Below, piece after piece: positions 1 through 10,100 of a DNA stretch of 33,459 nt. The DNA comes from a virus. The position numbers and the translations under genes were made by a program. How positions within the stretch are numbered: the stretch's first letter is position 1; every line of letters begins with the position of its first letter. The notes under the pieces are model-generated. The model had not been told where the DNA came from and searched no databases. It saw only the letters and a program-made list of their open reading frames with translations. The stretch lies in the IMG/VR virus record IMGVR_UViG_3300030101_004502, positions 1 to 33,459 of that record; one strand, written 5' to 3'.

Positions 1-93
1 GCTTACCGTGCATACTACAACGGTGAGAAGAGTTACTTCGCCAAGTGGTCGGGGCGTGATACCCCTGACTGGTTCCTGAATCCTGAATCCTGA
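1..93 (+). CDS. 3' end of an unrecognised phage gene (partial)
   Basis: An open frame runs from the first base to TGA at 91-93, giving 30 residues that end in RDTPDWFLNPES. The start lies outside the window. The fragment is aromatic and charged (YRAYYNGEKSYFAKWSGR), looks like real protein, and sits three bases upstream of the next start codon, as expected for a packed phage operon. I do not recognise a family. The stop codon falls inside a triple 7-base tandem repeat, so the exact C-terminus could vary between relatives. Confidence 0.6.
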   Translation, partial: AYRAYYNGEKSYFAKWSGRDTPDWFLNPES

Positions 94-95
94 AT
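75..95. repeat. Three tandem copies of CCTGAAT across a stop codon
   Basis: CCTGAAT occurs three times head to tail at 75-81, 82-88 and 89-95. The third copy contains the TGA stop of the upstream gene, and the next gene starts two bases after the array at 97. A one-unit slip would shift the frame by one and change the C-terminus of the upstream protein. Confidence 0.85.
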
Positions 96-96
96 C

Positions 97-303
97 ATGA
101 GTAAGATAATTGATGTCCGTAAATGGATGCCCGCCATCCGACAAATGGCACAGAGAAAGCTGCCTATGATCTTGTTGCAAGAGGAGCTTCGCAGGGAGAA
201 GGAACGGACATCTCAACTAATAGACAAACTTAGATCGGTAAAAAATAGAACAGTACAAAAAGTAATAAAAGAATATGAAAACAATGACACCAAACCCTTT
301 TAA
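97..303 (+). CDS. Small basic helical protein, unknown function
   Basis: Encodes 68 residues from ATG at 97. The sequence is rich in Arg, Lys and Glu with almost no glycine (QEELRREKERTSQLIDKLRS near residues 29-48), which predicts one long charged helix or short coiled coil. There is no signal peptide or membrane segment. It starts 3 bases after the preceding stop and overlaps the next gene by 29 bases, so it belongs to a tightly packed plus-strand set of small genes. No family is recognised. Small accessory genes in such phage positions often act early on the host, but that is only inference from position. Confidence 0.6.
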   Translation: MSKIIDVRKWMPAIRQMAQRKLPMILLQEELRREKERTSQLIDKLRSVKNRTVQKVIKEYENNDTKPF

Positions 304-595
304 GGGGAAAGCCGCGACGACCGTCTTTGATATGTCCTGCCGTAAGGGACTGAAGACCGCCGTCCGTTACCACGACACCAACATAGTAGAGTTTACACCT
401 TCCGAGGTTGTTCTGAACTCGGGTGGTTGGAGAACCGCTACCACGAAACGTAGAATGAATGAGGTCTCAGACCACTATGGTCTACGCTTTCACATTTATC
501 AGGAGGACTTCAAGTGGTGGGTTGTCCTCCACGACTCCCACTTAACCAGCAGAACTATGCCCTTCAGTGATGGCATGCAATTCCCAAGAGTATGA
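275..595 (+). CDS. Conserved-looking small phage protein, unknown function
   Basis: Encodes 106 residues from ATG at 275, inside the end of the previous gene. After a short N-terminal tail it has a compact mixed alpha/beta look: RYHDTNIVEFTPSEVVLNSG, then a WRTATTKRRMNEVSDHYGL helix, then FHIYQEDFKWWVVLHD. The pattern 'Y-x-T/N-x-I-V-x-F ... L-x-S-G-G-W-x-T-A-T-T-K-x-R-M-N' is one I associate with small hypothetical proteins of marine phages. No function is established for it, and the association is from memory. It has no catalytic motif and no membrane segment. Its stop overlaps the next start as ATGA. Confidence 0.65.
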   Translation: MKTMTPNPFKGKAATTVFDMSCRKGLKTAVRYHDTNIVEFTPSEVVLNSGGWRTATTKRRMNEVSDHYGLRFHIYQEDFKWWVVLHDSHLTSRTMPFSDGMQFPRV

Positions 596-897
596 AAACA
601 AAAATAAATACAGCAGTGACTGAAGTAAATGACGTTACTGTCAAACTACAATCGAAGCCTGACAACGAAGCCGTCAACGGGTGGGCCGTGATCGCCTACC
701 TACCCGACTTCTCTATCAGGTCTAAGTCGCTCCACAGTAGAGATAAGATGGGGCGTTTCCTATCAGCAATAGGCATCGCCGCAGGTTATCAGCTACATGA
801 GCTGAGGCCCGACATCGAAGACCCCTACATGACGCGAGCCGAGGAGGAGATAGATGAGCTTGAGAGAACCTGCGAAAGACTAATGCCCACGATATGA
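592..897 (+). CDS. Unknown small protein
   Basis: Encodes 101 residues. The ATG at 592 overlaps the previous TGA (ATGA), which favours translational coupling and decides the start. The N-terminal half looks like beta strands (VNDVTVKLQ, GWAVIAYLPDFSIRSKSL). The second half is helical and acidic and ends in EEEIDELERTCERLMPTI, so a small alpha/beta fold with a C-terminal charged helix is plausible. No motif, signal peptide or family is recognised. It is third of four plus-strand genes that run head-on into the giant minus-strand gene. Confidence 0.6.
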   Translation: MKTKINTAVTEVNDVTVKLQSKPDNEAVNGWAVIAYLPDFSIRSKSLHSRDKMGRFLSAIGIAAGYQLHELRPDIEDPYMTRAEEEIDELERTCERLMPTI

Positions 898-1127
898 TCC
901 ACATGGTTCGTGAGTTCCTACCAAACGGTATGCCTATCATGATAGACGGAGTGGTAGAGGGGGATAGAGTATCCCCCGATTCTGCCCGCATCTTCCCCCT
1001 CAGTGTGGGGGAGGATGCACCGTCTGTGATTGGCACACCCTTCTATTGTTTCAACGACCCAGATGATCTCGGCAAGAAGATAGCTGATCGTCTTACCAAA
1101 GTTTACAGGGACTCAGTTGATGACTAG
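894..1127 (+). CDS. Unknown small protein ending at the convergent junction
   Basis: Encodes 77 residues. The ATG at 894 overlaps the previous stop as ATGA; a second Met four codons in (903) is an alternative start. The sequence mixes short strands (MPIMIDGVVEGDRV) with a charged C-terminal helix (DDLGKKIADRLTKVYRDS). No family is recognised. The TAG stop (1125-1127) shares the palindrome CTAG with the TAG stop of the giant minus-strand gene, so the two convergent genes end on top of each other with no room for a terminator between them. Confidence 0.6.
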   Translation: MIHMVREFLPNGMPIMIDGVVEGDRVSPDSARIFPLSVGEDAPSVIGTPFYCFNDPDDLGKKIADRLTKVYRDSVDD

Positions 1128-4100
1128 GGGGTGTCCGATCCTTGACCCGTGTAGACGTCCTCGTATCTTTTCTCCTGAGAGATTCTCTGCACTGCCGCGT
1201 CATATACACGGGCTCGGTTGTCAGGCCAGCTTTCGTCAGGGTCGGCTTTCAATAGGTCTACATACCAAGCTTCTGTAGGAAGGTACCTTTCAGTCCTACT
1301 GTTCATCACTGCTTTCGCCCTGTTTTTCCCAACACCACCTTTTATAAGCGCATTGTATATCTGATCGTCTGTAAGACGGAGCGCAGGCTCCTCAAAGTTT
1401 CTTGATGTTTCAATCATAGAGATCAGTTTCTTATCAGTCTGAACCGTGTTCTCTATGACTCTTCTGGCTAGGTCTTCGATTTCTTCATCGGTGTAGGAAA
1501 CACTACCGTCCTTGAGTTTATCTTTGATAAGGGCTCTGACCGCCTCCCTGTCTCGGTTTATCTCGTACGCTACCGCCCGCATACCTTGAGATGGGTCTAC
1601 CTCCCGCACCTTCAGGGGCGACATAACGGAGGCGAGAGTTTGCTCTGATAATCTTTGAATATCTGTATCTTCGGCATCCCTTTGCTTGTAGTGTCTTCTT
1701 AGCTTCTCCAGATTAGAAGGTAGCAAGGTGTCTAAGATAACCTTATCTCTGATAGCCTTGAACTTCTCGTTGTTGTCCATCCCATCTTTGAAAAGGGGGC
1801 GACCGTCTGGGTCTCGCCCCGTGAAAGCCTTAGCTATTGTATCTGGTACTTGGCCTAAAGGTAACGCGTCAACGACGTTGAATTCTGGTTTACCCGTTGA
1901 ACGATTAAGAGTAAATGTCTGCCCCAAGAATCTCTCAAGGTACGTTACATACATTTTACCTGCGGCTTCCCTGAACCCCGCACCCACTTCACCTTCCTTC
2001 AATCCCGCGAGGAGTTTTATGAAAGCCTGTTGAGATCCATCAATCACGGGGGACATCCCGTTGATGTAGGTTATATCTACTGAATAAATCTTGTTTGGGT
2101 CAATCTCAGGGGGTAGTCCCGAGAACATGTCAATTATCTGGGGAACAGAGCTCGCCCCCATGTCAATGAGAGTGGAGCCTTTTATATAAACGTATGAGTT
2201 GTTCCGCGCATAAGAGGGCCTATTTGCTTCCAGCAATTCTTCTTCGTCTCTATCCAGTAAAACTTTAAGGGTGATAAACACAGAAGACGTGGCAGCAGCG
2301 GCAAAGGAACCATGTGTGAGCATCGCCGTCCGTCTCCTCCTTCTTCCATTTCTCTCAATGATAGGGTTTCTGTCTTTGATCTCTTGGTAAGAAGTACCTC
2401 TCAATACTTGATTGTACAGAATCCTAGCTTGGTCTACGAAAAAGCCAGAGAATGCATCAAATATGAAGGGATTAAATCTTCTAATGAGCCTCTGTATTCG
2501 TGTTGCTTCAGAGTAAGTAGGTGCAACAGACACGGCTTTCCTTGCTGCCAGTTGCTGCATCGCCTCTTCAGACATATCCAGATATCCTAAATCTAGGCCG
2601 TTGTCTTTTTCATACTGCTGGGCCTCTTTAAGAACACTCTTTTCTTTTTTGTATATAGCTACTTTGGTAGCTGTGTCTATCGCTTGAGCCATAGACGCCA
2701 CAAAATCATAAGATGCTTTGAACGGGGCTTGAGATATGTCTTTTATTTTACCCAGTCTAGATTTCTTTGATGTCTCAAAGACATCTCCCAAAGACTCAAA
2801 GAAAAGTTGACTCACATCCTTTGTTTTACCCGCCTTGAGTTGGTTGTTAATCGTGCTTATTTCTAAGGTTCTCTGATCAAGTCCGAGCATCCGGTATTCT
2901 GTCGCACTCAGCTCCTGCTCACTACCCGGTCTACGTTCGGGGGATATTTTAGATCCGCCTCTAAATGGTTGATCCAACCTAGACATGAATAAAATAAACA
3001 GCTCTCTCGCAACATCTTTCGGAGTTATTCCATTGGCTGACCCATATGAACTTATTGCGGTAATCATGTTACGAAGTGGGTATGCGGGGATGTTGAAAGC
3101 CGTCTTAGCTACGAGGAACAGACCATTAACAATCTCTATAGATCTGACCCCGAGTTTACCAGCCGCTGTCACATACCTTCCTTCTTTAGCGAGCTGGATT
3201 ACCGTACGCCCGTCGCCTATGGATGTACCCGCACTGGTTCCACTCAGCTTTTGATAATCTTTGAACGCTTCAAACGATTCGGTAGGGATAAACATGTCGT
3301 AAGTAAAATCAAATACATCCCGACTCTTCACAGTTTTAGCGCCATCCCCATCTGTATCTGTCCTGTTGTTGGAGTCTATGTACTCTTTCAACAACCTCCC
3401 AGTCCTTGCGTTAGTGTATTCGCTACCATCTAGATCTGCATCAATCGCTTCTTGTAGAGTAAACACAAAAGCGTTTTCAAAGTCTCCGTCTACCACACCA
3501 CCAATACGTTTTAACTGACTGAAGAAAGACGACTGCTCTGCCATTCTGGTCAAAGCAGTGAAGGTCTGCTCGAAAGCTACCAAACCTTTCTCTTCAAACG
3601 TACCATCCTCATTTAACTCTAGACCGTATTGACCCAGAAGATACCGAACCCTTGGGTCAATCTCTGACTTTCTTTTAAGAGCATCTGTATCAAGCTGTAG
3701 AAGCCGCTTAAGTTTCGGAGACTTATCACTCAATACCGCAGATACGTTCTGGCCCATTTCTCCGCGTGACTTCTCCTCGATAGCCTTGAGGAGAGTATTC
3801 ATTGTTGAAACAGTTTTGCTGCGCGAGTCTTTAACGGAGAACTCTGCTTTTATCCGAGCTTCCTCAAGCATTTCAGGCTTGGAAAGAGAGCTTATCCGTT
3901 TAGCCTCCGCTTCCTCTTCGGCGTCCTTGAATTCTACTTTCTGTCTTACTTTATCCCGCTGCCCCCGCATTTTAGCCAGTTCTTCTTTCGTCTCTGCCTC
4001 CACACGCAGCTCTTCAAAATAGCTCATGGCCGCGTCCCTACGTGCAGCGAACTTTCCTTTAGGTTTTTGAATCTCCTCTAAGTATGCGAAGTCATCGTAG

Positions 4101-7100
4101 CCTTTGTACTGACGGGTAAGATACACACCAGACTGCCTGTCTATTATCATCTTAAGTTTACCACCCCGAACTTCGCTCAACCCGTAGTTCTTAGAAACCA
4201 ACTGACTCAGAGCATCTAGGGAAGCTCGTATGGCCCCCATCTTGACCACGATCTCTGGGCCTAGCTCGGTATCATCGTTGATGGCTTTGTACGCAATCTT
4301 TTGTTTTTCCTTAAACGCTTTGACTTTTTCTACGCGGGCTTTTTCCAGAGGAATCGTGAACAGCACACGCCTCATACTAGCAAGAGCCTCTGGTTCAACA
4401 TCAGTGTCGGGGCGCAGACCGTCCTTTACTTCTTTCTTAATCTTCCGCGCCACGGATCTGTAAACTGAATTCAAATTTTCTTTGAACTCTGGTTCTACAT
4501 CTAGGCTGTCGGTTGTCCCCGCCGCTGTGTTTAGAGCTACCAATATGTCATCAGGGATTCCACCTTTGTACGCTCTCTTCAGTAGTTTAACAAGAACCGT
4601 AAAGTCAGAAAGCTTCTGTCCTTCCATTGCAGACACCCATAACTGAATCTTCTTTATGAGTTCTTGCACTCGCGGGTCCTGCATCCCAATCTTACCTCTT
4701 TGAACAAGCGCCTCGATACCTTTTAGTGTGCTGGCCCCCGAAAAACCCCCTCTTTCAAATTTTAGAACTGCTTCTGACTGGCCTACCTGCCGCTGCCTCA
4801 CAAGCTTTATAGCCTCCAACCGTTCTTCAGGTGTGGATTCAGGATCTGTGGCCTTTTTGAAAAGGTTCGACTGTCTTTCAAATGAATTTATCAACGTCTC
4901 CACCCCAGCTAAAGGATCTCCCTCGGGAGAGAACCCCGCGTCCTCGGGCCTGTTATTATCAAGAGCTTTCATAGCTCCAACAATACGTTGAACTACCTGT
5001 TGGTAGTTTGAGTTCCGCTCACCGCGAAGCATTGGCCCTAATCGAGCCGCGACTTTTGTGAGCTGTTTGTTTAACGCCGTGACGTAAGGGGAGCTCAAGC
5101 CTTCAATCGCAGCCGCGTCAACTGATTCAGTTGTGGTCCCTTTCACTATCCTCTGCACATCCATACGGATCATCTCAGATAACGCATGTCTCACCTCATC
5201 TGGGTCCCCGTCTCTAAGTGCTTGTAACTTGGGCTCGGCTTCTGCCTCTCGTTTCGCTCTTGTCTCTGGGTTAAGATAATTAAATCTATCACTTACCTGT
5301 AGGTAGTCTTTGTATGACTCTACAAGAGTATCGATCCCGACCTCTTCAAGTAACGCCTGCTTTTCTGCATCTGGTATCACCAGATTGTCCACTGTATGAA
5401 CAGTCTCCTCCAACACCGCTAACTCTATCTCATCTCTTACTCTCCTCGCTGCGAGTCGAAACCTCTCTGTAGCTTTAGCTCTACCCTCTTTACTCATGAG
5501 ATCAATGATCGGCCCACTTGTCGCAGACAGAACCGCGACGTCTCCTATGAGGTCTACTCGATCCTGCATAGCATCGAGGTCAAAGTTAATCTGAGTGATT
5601 CGTTTCCGTACCCCGTCCTCTACGATGGTGCTCTCCTCAGTGAAAGCAGGTTGGAAAGCTTTGTAGCCTAAACCCCTACTCCTCAAATCCTTGGCATTAG
5701 TAAACACGACACGCACCCCAGTGGGTACTTGTCTGCTTACCTCATCTTTGAGGATTTGTGTGAACATAACCTGATCCGCGAGATAAGCTTCCTCATCGCC
5801 GGACCTTCCTTCTTCCCGAGCTTTGATAAAGTCATCGAGGTATGCGTTGTACAAATCAAACTCAGGCCCGTCAACTAGACCCTCAGACATTCGTTTAGCT
5901 AAGTCCGCACTTAAACCCCGTGTCAGTCCAACGCGATCAACCTCTTGCTGGACTGCCTTAATGATACTGTCTCGGGTAGCCTCGAAAGATCGCGTAAGAT
6001 CTCTCGACCCTTTCATCTTCGCGAAGTTATAAATAGTCTCAACTACTTCGGTCTGTTGTTTCTCGACCCCTGTCTGTCTACCAAACATGGTCTTGATCGC
6101 ATCAATAATTCTGCGGAAAAGACTCCTGTCGCCGATGGCTATCCTACGGGTGGCGTCTTGAAAATCAGAAGCACTAAGCCAGCTAGTAAAGAATTCTTCA
6201 AACCCACGGGCGGCAGGGAGAATGACATCCGATCCAGCCGTTCCCTTCATTGCTGCTTGAGATGCGTCGAGTGTTGTTTCATCGGCTCCTGCGTAGAAGG
6301 GGAGGTCCCCACTAGCAGCTACAACTCCCGAAGGACCCACCATTCTAACTGTCTGTCTTCCTGTCTCGAATACATAATCGAGATTACGGTTCGCCATACC
6401 CCTCTTCTTAGAGTTCTCCCACTGCTTGCGTGCGCGATCATAGATCACCTGCATTTGTTTTTTGGCAGCTCTCTGACCAGACGTAAGTTCTGCGTCAGGG
6501 GTAGTGATGATCTTCTGGAACACGGCATGACCCACTTCGTGTAAGACAACAGAGATGACACCATCTCCATATCTCCCATTCACATTCACAGTAACTTCCC
6601 CCGTGGTAGGGTTAAAGCTACCGGCAAAGTGATTGCCAGCCTCAGTTGTAACTGGAGTTAAGTTTGTTCTTATGTAGTCCTCAAATTGAAGCAGAAGATC
6701 TGCGGCCATACGATGTTCTGGCCCAGCATTCTTGAGGACATTGATAAGAGATTCTACGTTTCTGTTTTCCAAACCAAGCTCTAGAATCTCTTGGACGTTC
6801 ATCTCTTTTATTCTCTCGACGAACTTCTTATCCAAGAAATTAGGAGCATTCTGTTCTTCTGATATCCGTCTGTAATCGTTGACTACCTTAATAACCTCAT
6901 CAGCATTCGTTTCAATACCAGCAGCTTCGACTATTTGAGAACCTCTCTCTGGGTTAAGATCTCCTCCCATCGCGTTGATCTTGAATAAGTATAGAATCGC
7001 GGCTGCCGCCCCCTGCTGCGGTGAAGGGGGATTAAACGCAGCAGCGCCTAATATACTAAGCGCAGTTTGCTGAGCCGTTCTCACCTCGTCTGGTACGCTT

Positions 7101-10100
7101 TTCGCCCAGTCCTCTTGCAGACTACGTAAACCCTCTTCAAATCTCTCGATCAGAACCTCGGGTTCCATGTCGTCAGCGGATCGGAGATCCTGTGCTGGTT
7201 CTACATTCATCACCCCCGCTTCTTGCAGAGCATTCGCAATCCTCCTGATGACTTCCGCTTGAGTACCTTTAAGGAAGTTAATACCTCTACTGCGAATGTC
7301 TGCTATTAACGGATCTACCTTGAGGTCGACGCTTTTTAACGTATGGACATTCGGATCATCAGGGGGCGGAGGCGCACCTTCATCGAAGTTGAAGTCGACA
7401 TCAACACTAGGGGGTTGAACTGGTGCCCCCGACTCAGCCCTTCTTTTTGGTACGTCTTGTGAATCAATCGACTTATCAAGTCTACTATCTATCTCGGCTT
7501 TGCCCGTACGTAAATCTGGAGTAGGTGTAGCAGAAGTTCTACGACCTTCTTCAGTCTGCACTCCCTCATTTCTGGAGAGACCTAATACATAATCGGCAAC
7601 CACATCAAAAATATTCTTATCTTTTTTGGCCGGTATCCCCCTCCCCAAAAAGTTGCTCAAAACAAACCCAAACAACTCATTGTCGTTTGCAAAGTCGGAC
7701 TGTGTTTTTCCTGTGGCTTTGGTAAGACCAGACAAGTCTTTCTCGCCTTTCTTAAAGAGACTCATGATAGCCTCTTCGTTCGTTTGCCCTGTCGACTTGT
7801 TCGCTACAGCCTGAAGTATGGCGACCTCAACCGCATAAAGCCTACCTTTAGCAAAGATATCTAGACCATACAGGTTCTTTAGTACATCTTTCTCGAACTT
7901 CCCCCGAACTCTATTACTTACTGGGGCTTGATCACCAGACTCGATGATAGGCTTTAGATAAGCTGAAATTCTATCTATTGTCTGAGCGATGGTTATAGAT
8001 TCTTCCACTCGATCAGCGACTGAGGTAGGGTCGCTTTTGTTAAGAGAGACATCTATCCGCACACCAGTGTCGATAAACTCTAGCAAAGTGTTGGTCCTTT
8101 CGTACGCCCTAGTTACTAGTTTGTCGGGGCTACTGGTTCTCTTTTGGGTGTAGTTTCCGTCTGCCCTGACCTCACTTCCACTGCCATCTCCGACAGGGTA
8201 GTAAACAGATCTTACTACGCCCTTGAGGGCTGCGGGCTCGTTGCCCTCGCGGTCGGCTCGAAAGGTTGGGTTGACCTTTTCCATTGGGAAATCTTTCGGG
8301 ATAAGAATCGAGTCAGTGTCTGCTACCTGATCGAGCGCCACCTTCATAGCCCGAGGGTCATTGTTAAACAGCACCACCTGTTCTCCAGTACCGCCAATGC
8401 CATTACCCCTATCGAAGATACCTCCTTTAGTATCTTCGATTGTGTAGATCTCTGTCTTACTGAATTGTAATGTGGTTTCCTCTAAGGTCATCCATTGTTC
8501 GTCATCAATGCTGCCCAAGATAGACTCTAAACGTGCCCTTACGTCGTCCCTTTTTGTCAGTCCTTTGCCTGCTTCATCAAACTGAACAAGAGGGTACCTC
8601 TCGTTCACACCTTTATACGTTCGGTCAGCCGCTGCTTTTTGGTCAGTAGAATTTGCTTTGATTCTTGAAGGGAACCCAAACACAGCGGTCCCCATCAGCC
8701 GTGTAGAATTCTTAGCACTCCCCCTGCGGAGAGCACCGGCTTCTATATCTTCCTCGACAAGAGTGTCGAGTTCATCCTTGGCCTTCTGCTTTGGATCAAT
8801 CCCCGAGATGATTCCTGTATCCTTTCTCGGGGACCCTGAGTCCTGATCCTTGGTTCCCGATTCACTACGCCGGATAGTCGGGGGTGGGATCTGTATAACT
8901 TCACCGTCTGAAGTTCGGCCCTCGCCAGCAGTAAGAATCTCTGGGTCCACATAATCCGTGGCTCCTTTAAAAAGAATCCTACCATCCGGTGTCACATCTT
9001 CCACTACATCTTCACCGTCTTCGTCTACCAGTGCATCTCCCGGCTTCAGTGTGAGGGCGACTCTTTTAGCCGCCTCATCCCGCGCTTTTATTGCGGCGCT
9101 AAACGCCGCGTCATCGCGGGTCCCATCATCTGCTCGGGTTCGCTCCCTAATAGAATTCGCAGGTTCCGAAGCTACTTGTATATCGCTGTCCGGCGCGGGC
9201 TCAGCGGGCGTAGGAGGTGTTTCTTCTATAAGCTCTGGCTCTGGCTCTGGCTCCAGTTCTTTCTTACGCCTATTCAGCGTCAGTAAATCTTCGAGAGTAT
9301 TTTTTAATCTCTCCAGAAGTTCCAGCTCCGCTACGCGGGTGCCTACATCAGTGGACCTACCCCCTACCGCTGCCTTATCTGCCATCCTCTGGCCCAGTTT
9401 GTCTATCAAACCCTGTGTGGGTTTATCCGTAAAATAAACCTCCCCCACTCCCCCCTGATATGCTTTCGGAAGACCCTGCTTTGCACGCTCTTTAAGAGCA
9501 TCTAGCCCATTTTTGATGCGGCTGATTGTTTGTTTCAGGACGGGCTCATCCCTTTCGATACGGGCCAAGTCCTCTGTCTCTTGTGGATCTCTCCGAACCT
9601 GAGACATCAATTCTTCTACCTCTATTGTGGCCTCCTCCTCTGTCATGCCCTTCCCCACAACGAACGCCCTGATAAGCTCTTTTTTCGCGTCAGGTGTGAC
9701 AACAGTAGCGCCCGTACCTGAAGTCTTTTTCGCGGCTTCCGCTGCTGCTTGAGCTGCGTTGCCTGCCTCGACTGCTGCGTTTTGCTGCTCCGGTGTGGAG
9801 TTTTCTACGTTAGCATCAGCTTGAGCCTCGGTGATGCCCGTCTTTATCTGATGAATAATATAATTTAGGATGTCCTTCTGGGCATCAGTAAGGACCATGT
9901 TAGCCGAGTACTGCTCAATCACAGAAATAGCTGACAGTCTTTCAGACAGCTCAAACTTATTGGGATCTTTAATAACTGCCACCAGCTCTTCAGCAATCGG
10001 AAGCAGGCCAATTTGATTCAACAGGTTGAGAATTCTAGCTTCCCCTTCGAACTCAGACGTCGCTTCTTCCGCATCCTGTTCGTTTGATTTCTTTTGGGCT

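Noticed and set aside
5945-6544. A 199-codon open frame on the plus strand
   Set aside because: It lies wholly opposite the metallopeptidase region of the giant gene, has low-complexity odd composition, and the minus frame holds conserved motifs. It is an antisense shadow.
9093-9109. GCGGCG-CTAAA-CGCCGC inverted repeat in the giant gene
   Set aside because: It is short, GC-rich and lies in Ala/Arg codons where such repeats arise by chance; no T-run or other signal accompanies it.
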